A DNA stretch of 64,000 nucleotides from DATGZH01 sp035297265 (GCA_035297265.1 DATGZH010000034.1:1-64000); one strand, 5' to 3'; positions 8,640-17,546 are shown, numbered from the stretch's first letter. Notes: a model not told the origin generated them from the letters alone. Program-made: numbers and translations.

Positions 8640-9929
8640 GTGGAACCGCGAGCCGTCCTCTCGCTGGACGAGATCGACCTGTCGGACCTCGGGTTCTGGC
8701 TCCGGCCCTGGGACGAGCGCGAGGGGGCGTTCCAGACGCTCCGCCGCGAGAACCCCCGGGCCTTCTTCGAGGAGCCGACCGACATCGACAGCCCGATCCC
8801 GCTCCCGCACGGCCCAGGGTACCGAGCGCTGACCCTGCACGCCGACGTGACCGAGGTCAGCCGGCACCCCGAGATCTACCGCTCGGGTCAGGGCGCGGTG
8901 AGCATGATCGACCTCCCGCCCGAGATGGTCGAGTACTTCGCCGGGATGATCTCCACCGACAACCCCCGCCATGCGCGACTCCGGCGCATCGTGTCCCAAG
9001 CGTTCAACCCCCGCATGATCAAGAGCATCGAGGACCGGATCCAGACGGTCGCCGACGAGGTCATCGACCAGGTGTCGGGCATGGGCGAGTGCGACTTCGT
9101 CACCGAGGTGGCGGCGGCGCTCCCGCTCACGATCATCTGCGAGCTGATGGGCGTGCCCAAGAGCGAGCACGAACGGGTGTTCCGCTGCTCCAACCTCATC
9201 CTCAGCATGGGCGACCCCGAGTACATGCCCGAGGGGGAGCACCCGATCATGGCCTTCCTCGCCGCCGGGGCGGAGCTCACCGAGCTGATGCAGGCCATCG
9301 GGGCCGAACGGATCGAGCACCCGACCGACGACCTCACCTCGGCCCTCATCAACAGCAACATCGACGGTGAGTCGCTGACCCACGCCGAGCTGGCGTCGTT
9401 CTTCATCCTGCTCCTCACGGCGGGCAACGAGACCACCCGCACGGCCATCGCCCACGGGCTCTGGGCCCTGACCGAGCACCCGGAAGAGCGGGCCGTCTGG
9501 ATGGCCGACCTCGAGGGGGTCACCCCGACGGCGGTCGACGAGATCGTCCGCTGGGCCTCGCCCGTCATCTGGATGCGGCGCACAGTGGCCGAGGACATCG
9601 TGCTCGCCGGCGACGACCTCCACGCCGGCGACAAGGTCCTCCTCTTCTACAACTCGGCCAACCGGGACGAGCGGGTCTTCGAGGACCCCTTCCGCTTCGA
9701 CGTCCGCCGCCACCCCAACCCCCACCTCGGCTTCGGGGCGGCCGGTCCCCATTTCTGCCTGGGCGCCCACCTTGCCCGTGAGGAGCTCCAGGTGATGTTC
9801 CGGGAGCTCCTCACCCGGCTGCCCGACATCGAGGCGACGGCCGAGCCCGACCGACTGCAGTCCAACTTCATCAACGGCATCAAGCACCTGCCCTGCCGCT
9901 TCACGCCGAAAAAGCCCGTCTCGGCCTGA
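8640..9929 (+). CDS. Cytochrome P450, CYP125/142/124-like
   Basis: A 429-residue class I bacterial P450. Landmarks are the I-helix AGNETT (about 261-266), EIVR of the ExxR motif (301-304), and the haem loop FGAAGPHFCLGAHLA with Cys373. The segments EIVRWASPVIWMRRTV, LLFYNSANRDERVFEDPFRF and FINGIKHLP resemble the mycobacterial CYP125/CYP142/CYP124 group, which oxidises the terminal methyl of sterol side chains or branched lipids. It needs a ferredoxin and reductase not encoded beside it. The GTG at 8640 is chosen from the protein N-terminus and the -10 spacing. Confidence 0.92.
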   Translation: MEPRAVLSLDEIDLSDLGFWLRPWDEREGAFQTLRRENPRAFFEEPTDIDSPIPLPHGPGYRALTLHADVTEVSRHPEIYRSGQGAVSMIDLPPEMVEYFAGMISTDNPRHARLRRIVSQAFNPRMIKSIEDRIQTVADEVIDQVSGMGECDFVTEVAAALPLTIICELMGVPKSEHERVFRCSNLILSMGDPEYMPEGEHPIMAFLAAGAELTELMQAIGAERIEHPTDDLTSALINSNIDGESLTHAELASFFILLLTAGNETTRTAIAHGLWALTEHPEERAVWMADLEGVTPTAVDEIVRWASPVIWMRRTVAEDIVLAGDDLHAGDKVLLFYNSANRDERVFEDPFRFDVRRHPNPHLGFGAAGPHFCLGAHLAREELQVMFRELLTRLPDIEATAEPDRLQSNFINGIKHLPCRFTPKKPVSA

Positions 9930-9989
9930 CCGGCGGCGGCCTTCCCCCCGGGGCAACCCTCGGCCCACCCCGTGCGTCATAAGGGGGTG

Positions 9990-11042
9990 ATGGCCGCTGA
10001 CGAAGGCACAGAAGGACCCCTCGGGACCCCCCTCCGCCGCCTGGCCCTGGCCCTCGCCCTGGTCGTGGTGGTGGCCGGGGCGGCGGGCGGCACCGCCTGG
10101 GCCCTCGGGGGCGGCGGGACCGCCGCCCCGGCCGCCTTCGGCGGCCCGGTCACGACCTTCGCCGGCACGGGCGGTCCGGCCGCCGCGGCGGCCGACACCT
10201 CCGGGCTCGCCCCGTCCGACGGGGCACAGCTCACCCCGCTCTTCTTGCGCACCACCGCCGACCAGGTGGACATCCGGGCCTACGCCGCCTCTACGTCCGT
10301 CCCCATCCCCTGCCTCGCGCCGAACACTCCGGCGGGAGGGAGCACCGCGCCCGGGACGGCCATCGTCTGCGGACCGGTGCCGACACCGTGTCCCGACAAC
10401 GCCGACTGCGCCACGCCCCTCCCGATGCCCGCCCGCTGCGCCTCGGGCTGCTCCGTGCCCGGCGCGGCGGCGGGCACCGCGGCAGGGGGCACGACCGACA
10501 CGACGGGTACGACGAGCACCACGGTGACCTCCGGCGGGACCGGCAGCGTGAAGGCCGGGACGCCGAATGGTTGCTCGATCCAGTCCGTGGTCGTCGAGCT
10601 CTCGAACGCCGCCGCCGTAGGCACCGGCGCGGCGCTCATGCCCTCGGGGGGGAGCGGCGGCTTGACCGTGCTGGCCAGCGGCACCTTCGGCCAGGCCGAA
10701 GGGTCCCCGGTGGATTGGGTGATCGTGAGCGTCCCCTCGGGGACGAGCTCGGTCCGGCTCGACGCCGGGGACGACGACGCCATGGCCCCGGTCGACGGAC
10801 TGGCCGTGCTCGCCGTGACCGGCCAGACGACGCTCGACGGCTCGGCCGTCGACGCGCTCGACGCCTCGGGCGCGGTGGCGAGCACGGTAACGGTGGCGGC
10901 CGGCACCAGCAACCAGCCCGTCCCGGCGGGCTGCCCGACCGGGCCACCGCCGACCACCACGACGGTCCCGCCGACCACCACGACGGTCCCGCCGACCACG
11001 ACCACCACGGTCGGCCCCCCGACCGGCGTCGGCCCCACCTGA
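9990..11042 (+). CDS. Membrane-anchored Thr/Pro-rich exported protein
   Basis: A protein of about 350 residues with no recognised family. After a short charged start come RRLALALALVVVVAGAAGG (signal anchor, about residues 16-35), an Ala/Gly/Thr-rich exterior, a cysteine-containing segment near residues 105-150, a beta-rich region, and a C-terminal PPTTTTV repeat tail like a cell-wall spacer. The start is uncertain: GTG at 9972, GTG at 9987 and ATG at 9990 are all in frame behind AAGGGGG. It may be a wall-spanning lipoprotein-like or glycosylated surface protein. Confidence 0.6.
   Translation: MAADEGTEGPLGTPLRRLALALALVVVVAGAAGGTAWALGGGGTAAPAAFGGPVTTFAGTGGPAAAAADTSGLAPSDGAQLTPLFLRTTADQVDIRAYAASTSVPIPCLAPNTPAGGSTAPGTAIVCGPVPTPCPDNADCATPLPMPARCASGCSVPGAAAGTAAGGTTDTTGTTSTTVTSGGTGSVKAGTPNGCSIQSVVVELSNAAAVGTGAALMPSGGSGGLTVLASGTFGQAEGSPVDWVIVSVPSGTSSVRLDAGDDDAMAPVDGLAVLAVTGQTTLDGSAVDALDASGAVASTVTVAAGTSNQPVPAGCPTGPPPTTTTVPPTTTTVPPTTTTTVGPPTGVGPT
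10949..11010 (+). repeat. 21-bp tandem repeat encoding PPTTTTV
   Basis: Two perfect 21-bp copies and a third diverged partial copy code for a Thr/Pro spacer at the C-terminus of the exported protein. Confidence 0.85.
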
Positions 11043-11114
11043 CGAACCGGCGTCCTCTCGGGCCGCCCTACCCGGTAGACCGGGGGGCCGGACGACAAGG
11101 ACGGTGGCCCGGTG

Positions 11115-11765
11115 ATGGACAAGGGAAGGCTCGAAGCGTTCAGCGACGGCGTGTTCGCTGTGGCCATCACGATCCTGGCGCTCAACCTCTCGGTGGCGGG
11201 CCCGGGGCACGGGCCGCTCCTGCACCAGTTGGCCCACCACTGGCCGCAGTTCGCGGCCTACGTCGTCAGCTTCTTCACGATCGGGATCATCTGGGTCAAC
11301 CACCACGCCCTCTTCATGCGGATCGCCCTGGTCGACCGCCGGCTCCTCTTCTTGAACCTCTTCCTGCTGATGGTCGTGGTGCTCCTGCCGTTCGCCACCT
11401 CGACGCTCGCCACCTACCTCACGACCGGCGGCCGGGACTCCCACGTCGCCGCGGCCTTCTACAGCCTCGTGGACCTGGCCATGGCGCTGGCCTTCTCGGC
11501 CATCTTCCGCTGGACGCTCGGCGAGGGTCGGCTCGTGCGCGCGGTGCCGCCCGAGCTCACGACGAGGGCCACCATCCGCTTCACGATCGGCACGCTCGCC
11601 TACGTGGTGGCCTTCGGCGTCTCGTTCGTGAGCGCGCCGGCCGCCCTCGCCATCACCGGTGTCGTGGCCGTCTACTACATGTTCGAGCAGGCGCCACCGC
11701 TGCCGGCGGCCTTCGAGGACGGCGGCGCGCTGGCGGCGGGATCGGAGGCGACGGGCCCCGAGTGA
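11115..11765 (+). CDS. TMEM175-family (DUF1211) membrane channel protein
   Basis: A 216-residue integral membrane protein with about six helices. The first helix carries RLEAFSDGVFAVAITILAL, the RxxxFSD signature of bacterial TMEM175 potassium channels, and TM3 has GIIWVNHHALFMRI, also typical. Family members form tetrameric K+-permeable channels in the cytoplasmic membrane. The ATG at 11115 directly follows an in-frame GTG (11112); AAGGA lies about 10 nt upstream. It converges on the GNAT gene through a shared hairpin. Confidence 0.88.
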   Translation: MDKGRLEAFSDGVFAVAITILALNLSVAGPGHGPLLHQLAHHWPQFAAYVVSFFTIGIIWVNHHALFMRIALVDRRLLFLNLFLLMVVVLLPFATSTLATYLTTGGRDSHVAAAFYSLVDLAMALAFSAIFRWTLGEGRLVRAVPPELTTRATIRFTIGTLAYVVAFGVSFVSAPAALAITGVVAVYYMFEQAPPLPAAFEDGGALAAGSEATGPE

Positions 11766-11777
11766 GCGTCGGTCACG

Positions 11778-11792
11778 CCCGGCTCAGCCGGG
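11778..11792. terminator. Hairpin between convergent TMEM175 and GNAT genes
   Basis: CCCGGC-TCA-GCCGGG forms a short GC stem between the two convergent genes; the TCA in the loop is the stop codon of the minus-strand GNAT gene. There is no T tract, so it would be an atypical bidirectional terminator. Confidence 0.4.
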
Positions 11793-12266
11793 AGCCTGGT
11801 CGTCCCGGCGCAGGAGGCGCTTGAAGCCGACGTGGCTCGGCACGAAGCCATGGGCTACGTAGAAACGGTGGGCGTCGGGGCGGGCCCGGTTCGAGGTGAG
11901 CTGCACCCGGTAACAGCCCAGCCGGTCGGCCCGCTCGACGGCCGCTTCGAGGAGCTGGCCCCCCACGCCCCGGCTGCGCCACGCCGGGTGGACGTGCACC
12001 GACTCGAGCTCGGCGCACCGGCCGCCGCCCGCCTGCAGGTGACGGAACGTCACCAGTTGGCACAGGCCCACCACCTCGCCGCCGCACTCGGCCACGAGCA
12101 CCGTGGAACCCGGGGTGGCGAGGATCTCGTCGAGGGCCGCTCTCAGGGCCCCGGGGCGCTCGACGCCATCCGCCGAGCCGTCGAGGGCGCCGAGGCGGAG
12201 CAGCTCGCCCAACCGGGCCTCGTCGCCCCGCCGGGCCTCGCGCACGACGACCGGCGGCCGGTCCAC
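11784..12266 (-). CDS. GNAT-family N-acetyltransferase
   Basis: A protein of about 160 residues with the acetyl-CoA fold: VREARRGDEARLGELLRLG at the N-terminus, VLVAECGGEVVGLCQLVTF (beta4), ELESVHVHPAWRSRGVGGQLLEAAVERA (motif A, R/Q-x-x-G-x-G/A loop) and GCYRVQLTSNRARPDAHRFYVAHGF (motif B). The acceptor is unknown. The start is uncertain: the GTG at 12266 sits directly behind GGGGAG, the next at 12245 lies 20 nt from it. It follows the aldo/keto reductase stop by 5 bp, so it is probably co-transcribed. Confidence 0.83.
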   Translation of the reverse strand: MDRPPVVVREARRGDEARLGELLRLGALDGSADGVERPGALRAALDEILATPGSTVLVAECGGEVVGLCQLVTFRHLQAGGGRCAELESVHVHPAWRSRGVGGQLLEAAVERADRLGCYRVQLTSNRARPDAHRFYVAHGFVPSHVGFKRLLRRDDQAPG

Positions 12267-12271
12267 CTCCC

Positions 12272-13246
12272 CTACCAGGCGTAGTCCTCGGGGGCGGGGC
12301 GGTGGCCCGGGAACAGCTCGTCGAGCCGGGCGAGCACCTTGTCGTCGAGACGGACCTCGACGGCCCGGAGGGCCCCCTCGAACTGCTCGAGCGTGCGCGG
12401 GCCGATGATCGGCGCGGTGACGGCGGGGCGGGAGAGCAGCCAGGCGAGCGCCACGGTCGAAGGCTCCTCGCCCAGCTCCTCGCACAGGTCCTCGTACTGC
12501 TCGAGCTCGGCCCGGTGCGCTTCGAGGCCGGCCTTGGCCCGGCCCTCGGTCCGCCGTCGTCCCTCGCGCTCCTTGCGCACGACACCGCCGAGGAGCCCGC
12601 CGTGGAGCGGCGACCAGGGGATGACGCCGATGCCGTAGGCCTCGGCCGCCGCCAGCACCTCGAGCTCGACCTCCCGGGCGAGCAGGTTGTAGAGGGACTG
12701 CTCGCTCACGAGCCCCAGGAAATGGCGGCGGGCCGCCGCCTCCTGGGCCGCGGCCAGGTGCCAGCCGGCGAAGTTGGACGACCCGACATAGAGGATCTTG
12801 CCCTGGTAGCGGAGGACCTCCATCGCCTCCCAGATCTCGTCCCACGGCGTCTGCCGGTCCACGTGGTGCATCTGGTAGAGGTCGATGCAATCGGTCTGGA
12901 GCCGCCGGAGGGAAGCCTCGGCCGCCCGCCGGATGTTGAGCGCCGAGAGCCGCCCTTCGTTCGGCCACTCGCCCATCGGCACGAAGACCTTGGTGGCGAT
13001 GACCGTCTTCTCCCGCCGCCCGCCGCCCTCGGCGAACCACCGACCGATGATCGACTCGGTCGTGCCCACGCCGCCGGCCGCCCGGCCGTAGGCGTTGGCC
13101 GTGTCGAAGAAGTTGCAGCCGACCTCGAGGGCCCGGTCCATGATCCGGCCGGCCAGGGGCTCGTCGGTCTGAGGGCCGAAGTTCATGGTGCCTAGGCAGA
13201 GGCGGCTCACGGAGAGCCCGGTTCGTCCGAGGGTCGTGTAGTCCAT
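12272..13246 (-). CDS. Aldo/keto reductase
   Basis: A 324-residue NADPH-dependent (alpha/beta)8 oxidoreductase of the YajO/PhdYeiE-like group. Visible are GTMNFG, FFDTANAYG with catalytic Asp and Tyr, the KVF and H-containing YQMHHVD strand, GKILYVGSSNFAGWHL, and the cofactor-binding AIIGPRTLEQFEGAL region written here as APIIGPRTLEQ. The ATG at 13246 is preferred over the GTG at 13255 because a TAGGGT -10 box lies 7 nt upstream of the ATG and overlaps the GTG. The GNAT gene follows closely. Confidence 0.9.
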   Translation of the reverse strand: MDYTTLGRTGLSVSRLCLGTMNFGPQTDEPLAGRIMDRALEVGCNFFDTANAYGRAAGGVGTTESIIGRWFAEGGGRREKTVIATKVFVPMGEWPNEGRLSALNIRRAAEASLRRLQTDCIDLYQMHHVDRQTPWDEIWEAMEVLRYQGKILYVGSSNFAGWHLAAAQEAAARRHFLGLVSEQSLYNLLAREVELEVLAAAEAYGIGVIPWSPLHGGLLGGVVRKEREGRRRTEGRAKAGLEAHRAELEQYEDLCEELGEEPSTVALAWLLSRPAVTAPIIGPRTLEQFEGALRAVEVRLDDKVLARLDELFPGHRPAPEDYAW

Positions 13247-13253
13247 GCGACTC

Positions 13254-13259
13254 ACCCTA
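13254..13259 (-). promoter_or_regulatory. -10 box TAGGGT for leaderless aldo/keto reductase mRNA
   Basis: TAGGGT on the minus strand, 7 nt before the ATG at 13246, with no ribosome site in between. Confidence 0.55.
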
Positions 13260-13281
13260 CGGCGAGCGGCCGAGGGCGGCG

Positions 13282-15267
13282 TCAGGCCTCGTCGTCGGAC
13301 CCGGGCGACGCCTGCATCTGCTCGTCGATCATGTTCACGACCGTCGGGTCCATGAGGGTGGTGACGTCACCGAGCTCCCGGTGCTCGGCCACGTCGCGCA
13401 GCAGCCGGCGCATGATCTTGCCGCTCCGCGTCTTGGGCAGCTCGGGGGTGAGGAGGATCTGGCGGGGCTTGGCGATCGGGCCGATCTCGTGGGCCACCTG
13501 GGCCCGGAGGGCGTCGACCAGCTCAGCGCCCTGGTCGTCGACGTCGCCCTTCACCGTGACGAAGGCCACGATGGCCTGGCCGGTCGTCGGGTCCGAGGCG
13601 CCGACCACCGCCGCCTCGGCCACCGCCGGATGGCCGACGAGCGCGTGCTCGACCTCGGTCGTCGAGATCCGGTGGCCCGAGATGTTCATGACGTCGTCGA
13701 CCCGGCCGAGGAGCCAGAGGTCCCCGTCCTCGTCCTTCTTCGCCCCGTCGCCGGCGAAGTAGGCGCCCGGGAAGCGCGACCAGTAGGTCTCCCGGTAGCG
13801 CTCGGGGTCTCCCCAGATGCCCCGCAGCATGCCGGGCCACGGTTCGGTGATGACGAGGTAGCCGCCTTCCCCGTCGCCGACCGGGTGGCCCTCGTTGTCG
13901 ACGACCTCGGCGCTCACCCCGGGGAACGCGGTCATCGCCGCCCCGGGCTTCGTCGTTGTGATCCCGGGCAGCGGCGTGATGAGGATGCCGCCGGTCTCGG
14001 TCTGCCACCACGTGTCGACGATCGGACAGCGCTCCTGACCCACGTGGTTGCGGTACCACATCCAGGCCTCGGGGTTGATCGGCTCGCCGACCGAGCCGAG
14101 CAGGCGCAGGCTCGAGAGGTCGTGTGCGGCGGGGTACTGCTCGCCCCACTTCATGAGGGTCCGGATCGTGGTCGGCGCGGTGTAGAGGATCGACACCTTG
14201 TGGTCCTCGACGATGCGCCACCAACGGTCCCGCCCGCCGGCGTCCGGCGTCCCTTCGTACATCACCTGGGTGGCCCCGTTGCAGAGCGGCCCGTAGACGA
14301 TGTAGCTGTGGCCCGTCACCCACCCGATGTCGGCGGCCGTCCAGCAGACGTCGCTCTCGGGCTTCAGGTCGAAGATGAGGCGATGGGTGGCCGCGGTGTG
14401 GACGAGGTAGCCGCCGGTCGTGTGGAGGATGCCCTTCGGGCGGGCCGTGGTCCCGCTCGTGTACATGATGTACAGCGGCTGCTCGGCGTCGAACGAGAGC
14501 GCCTCGTGCTCCTTCTCCTGGCGGTCGACCACGTCGTGCCACCAGTGGTCCCGGCCCGGCGTCCAGGCCACGTCGTCGCCGGTACGCCGCACCACGAGGA
14601 CGGCGCGGACGTCGGGGCAGTGGCCGAGGGCCTCGTCCACGTTGGGCTTGAGCGGTGAGGCGGCGCCCCGTCGGTAGCCGCCGTCGGCCGTGATGACCAC
14701 CCGGGCGTCGGCGTCCTGGATCCGCCCGGCCAGCGCCTCGGCCGAGAAGCCGCCGAAGACGACCGAGTGCGGGGCGCCGAGGCGGGCGCAGGCCAGCATG
14801 GCCACCACCGCCTCGGGGATCATCGGCAGGTAGATGGCCACCCGGTCGCCGGCGACCACGCCGAGCTCGCTGAGCGCGTTGGCCGCCTGGCAGACCATCG
14901 TCTGGAGCTCGCGGTAGGTGATCGTGCGCTCGTCGCCTTCGGGCTCGCCCACCCAGTAGAAGGCCACCCGCTCGCCGAGGCCGGCTTCGACGTGGCGGTC
15001 GACACAGTTGTAGGCGGCGTTGAGCCGACCGCCGACGAACCACTTGGCGTAGGGGAGGTCCCACTCGAGGACCTCGTCGAAGGCGTGGTCCCACTGCACG
15101 AAGGCGGCCTGCTCGGCCCACCAGGCGAGCGGGTCGGCCGCCGCCTCCTCGTAGATGCCCGGCTGCGCGTTGGCCTGCTCGGCGAAGGCGGCCGACGGTG
15201 GGAAGCGGCGGTGCTCATGGAGGAGGGCGGCGAGCGCCTGGCCTCCCCCGGCCCCCGGTTCGCTCAC
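13282..15267 (-). CDS. acsA: Acetyl-CoA synthetase (AMP-forming)
   Basis: A 661-residue adenylate-forming enzyme that makes acetyl-CoA from acetate, ATP and CoA. It shows the acetyl-CoA-synthetase N-terminus (YNCVDRHVEAGLGERVAFYW), the P-loop-like YTSGTTARPKGILHTTGG, DTWWQTETGGILI of the acetate pocket, and the C-terminal SGKIMRRLLRD with acetylatable Lys617. Length and motif order fit Acs. The GTG at 15267 has AAGGGAG about 8 nt upstream. It is divergent from the retropepsin gene; a TAGGAT box upstream gives a leader of about 60 nt. Confidence 0.95.
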   Translation of the reverse strand: MSEPGAGGGQALAALLHEHRRFPPSAAFAEQANAQPGIYEEAAADPLAWWAEQAAFVQWDHAFDEVLEWDLPYAKWFVGGRLNAAYNCVDRHVEAGLGERVAFYWVGEPEGDERTITYRELQTMVCQAANALSELGVVAGDRVAIYLPMIPEAVVAMLACARLGAPHSVVFGGFSAEALAGRIQDADARVVITADGGYRRGAASPLKPNVDEALGHCPDVRAVLVVRRTGDDVAWTPGRDHWWHDVVDRQEKEHEALSFDAEQPLYIMYTSGTTARPKGILHTTGGYLVHTAATHRLIFDLKPESDVCWTAADIGWVTGHSYIVYGPLCNGATQVMYEGTPDAGGRDRWWRIVEDHKVSILYTAPTTIRTLMKWGEQYPAAHDLSSLRLLGSVGEPINPEAWMWYRNHVGQERCPIVDTWWQTETGGILITPLPGITTTKPGAAMTAFPGVSAEVVDNEGHPVGDGEGGYLVITEPWPGMLRGIWGDPERYRETYWSRFPGAYFAGDGAKKDEDGDLWLLGRVDDVMNISGHRISTTEVEHALVGHPAVAEAAVVGASDPTTGQAIVAFVTVKGDVDDQGAELVDALRAQVAHEIGPIAKPRQILLTPELPKTRSGKIMRRLLRDVAEHRELGDVTTLMDPTVVNMIDEQMQASPGSDDEA

Positions 15268-15332
15268 TGGCTCGCTCCCTTCCCGCGCCGCTCCGGCGGT
15301 CACCGTCCCGAGGGCACCCGGGACGACCGACC

Positions 15333-15338
15333 ATCCTA
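15333..15338 (-). promoter_or_regulatory. Possible acsA -10 box (TAGGAT)
   Basis: TAGGAT on the minus strand, about 65 bp before the acsA GTG; it fits the TANNNT pattern. No convincing -35 was seen. Confidence 0.35.
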
Positions 15339-15409
15339 CGGTGGCGCTTCGAGCCGGCCCGCCGCACACCCGCCGGGTCCGGCGACCGGGCGGGGATTTG
15401 GGGTCCGGG

Positions 15410-15415
15410 TAGGGT
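15410..15415 (+). promoter_or_regulatory. -10 box TAGGGT for leaderless retropepsin mRNA
   Basis: TAGGGT ends 7 nt before the GTG at 15423, giving a predicted leaderless transcript. It is divergent from acsA. Confidence 0.55.
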
Positions 15416-15422
15416 GCGGCCC

Positions 15423-16481
15423 GTGCGAAGGAGGGCCGTCCTGGCCATGCTGGCCGCCGCGGCGCTGGTCATCAGCCTCTCCGCCCCGGCGGCGGCCAAG
15501 GTCCGCATCATCGGCCTCCCGACCTTCGCCCTCCCCTCCCCCGTCCACGGTTGCTCGTCGGCCACGGCGCTCGGCGCCGCGACGCAGGTGCCGATCAAGG
15601 TCTCGCGGGTGGGGACCCAGGTGGCCGAGACGGTCAACGTCTGCCTTCACGGCAAGGGCCCCTTCCCGTTCGTGATCGACACCGGCGCCGCCTCGTCGGT
15701 CATCGACACCGGCCTGGCCCGCCGCCTCGGCCTCCCGGCGGCCGGAAGCCAGCAGGGGATCACCGGCGTCGGCTGCGTCGGGTCGGCGGCGCCCAAGCGG
15801 ACCGGCACCTGGTCCGTGGCCGGCTTCGCCCTCCGGCCCCAGACGATCTCGGCCTCGACGATCCCGGGTCTCGGCGGCCGCGGCGAGCCGCTCGGCCTCC
15901 TCGGCTCCGACGTCTTCAGCCGTTTCGGCGCCATAAGGGTGGACTTCGCCGCGGGGACCCTCACGTTCCCCGGGCCCGAAGGGCCGAGTTTCACGAGCGT
16001 CAACCAAGTCAACGGCCCGGGCTCGGCCGCCACGCCTCCTTCGCTCTTGAGCACGCCGTCGGCGGGCACCGCCCCGCTCGACGTGCTCGACGGACCGGGC
16101 TTCGCGGTGGCCATCGCCCGCGTCACCTTCGGGAGCCACACGGAGCCGTTCGCCGTGGACACCGGATCCTCCCAGTCGGTGGTCAACCGGTCGACGGGTC
16201 GTCAGATCGGCCTCGCACCGACCAACGTCCTCGAGCGCCAGACCACGGTGTGCTCGACCATCACCCTCCCGCTCGTCCAGACTGGGGCGTGGTGGCTCGT
16301 CGGTTCGCCAGCGGGAACCGCCAGCGCCCTCGCTCTCCAACCGCTCGTCCTCTGCTCCACGGGCCTCGGGCGCGTCGACCAGCTCGGCTTCACCGGCCTC
16401 CTCGGCTCGGACCAGCTCGTCCACTTCGGCTGGGTGGTGCTCGACTACCGCAACGGGCGGCTCGTCCTCGGCGACGGCTGA
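15423..16481 (+). CDS. Secreted retropepsin-like aspartic protease with two lobes in one chain
   Basis: A 352-residue protein with a signal peptide (RRRAVLAMLAAAALVISL..., cleavage probably near APAAA, residue 25). Two homologous lobes follow. Lobe 1 has FVIDTGAASSVID (catalytic Asp86) and GLLGSDVFSRFGAIRVDF (158-175). Lobe 2 has FAVDTGSSQSVVN (Asp246) and GLLGSDQLVHFGWVVLDY (325-342). Each lobe carries the DTG triad and the hydrophobic-Gly motif of retropepsin-type aspartic proteases. Single-lobed bacterial retropepsins act as dimers; here both halves are in one polypeptide, as in pepsins. The substrate is unknown. Confidence 0.82.
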   Translation: MRRRAVLAMLAAAALVISLSAPAAAKVRIIGLPTFALPSPVHGCSSATALGAATQVPIKVSRVGTQVAETVNVCLHGKGPFPFVIDTGAASSVIDTGLARRLGLPAAGSQQGITGVGCVGSAAPKRTGTWSVAGFALRPQTISASTIPGLGGRGEPLGLLGSDVFSRFGAIRVDFAAGTLTFPGPEGPSFTSVNQVNGPGSAATPPSLLSTPSAGTAPLDVLDGPGFAVAIARVTFGSHTEPFAVDTGSSQSVVNRSTGRQIGLAPTNVLERQTTVCSTITLPLVQTGAWWLVGSPAGTASALALQPLVLCSTGLGRVDQLGFTGLLGSDQLVHFGWVVLDYRNGRLVLGDG

Positions 16482-16518
16482 GAGAGACGCACCGCCCGGC
16501 CGCTCACCGAACAACCCC

Positions 16519-16524
16519 TAGGCT
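16519..16524 (+). promoter_or_regulatory. Possible -10 box (TAGGCT) for the quinone oxidoreductase gene
   Basis: TAGGCT lies about 45 bp before the ATG at 16570; a GGGAGG ribosome site is in the predicted leader. Confidence 0.4.
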
Positions 16525-16569
16525 GCGGACGCCCACCTCGATGGGCGCGAGCCGTGCCCGGGAGGCGTG

Positions 16570-17538
16570 ATGAAGGCTGCCGTCTACTACCGCACCGGCG
16601 GACCCGAGGTCCTCTCCTACGAGGACGTCGCCGACCCCGAACCTGGCCCCCACGACGTCCTCGTCCGGGCGGAGGCGATCAGCATCGAGGGCGGCGACAC
16701 GCTCAGCCGGGCCCGGGGCGAGCTCACCTCGACGCCGCACGTCGTCGGCTACCAGTGCGCCGGCCGGGTGGTCGCCGCCGGGGCCGAGGCGACCAGGTTC
16801 GGTCCGGGTGAGCGGGTCGTCACCGTCGGGCTCGACGGGTCCCACGCCGAGCTGCGGGCCGTCCCCGAGGCCTTCTGCTGGCCCGTGCCCGACGACCTCT
16901 CGATCGAGGAGGCGGCCTGCATCCCGGTCCCCTTCGGCACGGCCGACGACTGCCTCTTCGAGTTCGGTCGGCTCGAGGCGGGGCAGACGGTGCTCGTCCA
17001 CGCCGGGGCGAGCGGCGTCGGTCTGGCCGCCATCCAGCTGGCCAAGCAGGCGGGCGCCAGGGTGTTCGCCACGGCCTCCAGCCCGGCGAAGCTCGAGCGG
17101 TTGGGCGAGTTCGGCCTCGACGAAGGGATCGACTACGTCCACGACGACTTCGTGGCCGAGGTGCGCCGGCTCACCGGCGGGCGCGGGGCCGACGTCGTCG
17201 TCGACTCGGTCGGCGGCACGACGCTGCAGGGCAGCCTCGCCTGCCTCGCCTACCGCGGCCGCTGCGTCACCCTCGGCGACGCCGACCGCGGCGCCGTGGA
17301 ATCGATCGACGTCTCGGGCCTGCGGATCAGCAACCAGGTGCTGGCGGGCTACTTCATGGGGGCCGAGCTGGTCACGGGCGAGCGGGTCGCCGCCGTCGTC
17401 GCCCGCCACATCGAAGACGTGGCCGAGGGACGGCTCCGGGTGGTCATCGACCGCACCTTCCCCCTGGCCGAGGCGGCGGCGGCCCACGCCTACATCGAGA
17501 GCCGCCAGGCCTTCGGCCGGGTCGTCCTGATCCCCTGA
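16570..17538 (+). CDS. Zinc-free medium-chain dehydrogenase, quinone oxidoreductase type
   Basis: A 322-residue NAD(P)H-dependent oxidoreductase of the MDR superfamily. It opens with MKAAVYYRTGGPEVLSYEDV, has the quinone-oxidoreductase segment VVGYQCAGRVVAAGAEATRFGPGERV, and the nucleotide-binding HAGASGVGLAAIQLAKQAGA. The cysteines that hold structural zinc in alcohol dehydrogenases are missing, fitting the QOR branch. GGGAGG is 4 nt before the ATG; an in-frame GTG lies immediately upstream. It converges on the flavin reductase gene with 8 bp between. Confidence 0.88.
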   Translation: MKAAVYYRTGGPEVLSYEDVADPEPGPHDVLVRAEAISIEGGDTLSRARGELTSTPHVVGYQCAGRVVAAGAEATRFGPGERVVTVGLDGSHAELRAVPEAFCWPVPDDLSIEEAACIPVPFGTADDCLFEFGRLEAGQTVLVHAGASGVGLAAIQLAKQAGARVFATASSPAKLERLGEFGLDEGIDYVHDDFVAEVRRLTGGRGADVVVDSVGGTTLQGSLACLAYRGRCVTLGDADRGAVESIDVSGLRISNQVLAGYFMGAELVTGERVAAVVARHIEDVAEGRLRVVIDRTFPLAEAAAAHAYIESRQAFGRVVLIP

Positions 17539-17546
17539 GCTCCGGA

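Noticed and set aside
10949..11010. Short direct repeats considered as a CRISPR array
   Set aside because: The repeats are contiguous, in frame, have no spacers, and encode a Thr/Pro tail. No CRISPR-like array or cas genes were seen in the window.
8589..11444. A 951-residue minus-strand open frame across the P450 and the exported protein
   Set aside because: Composition is typical of antisense high-GC frames, and it covers confidently identified genes on the plus strand.
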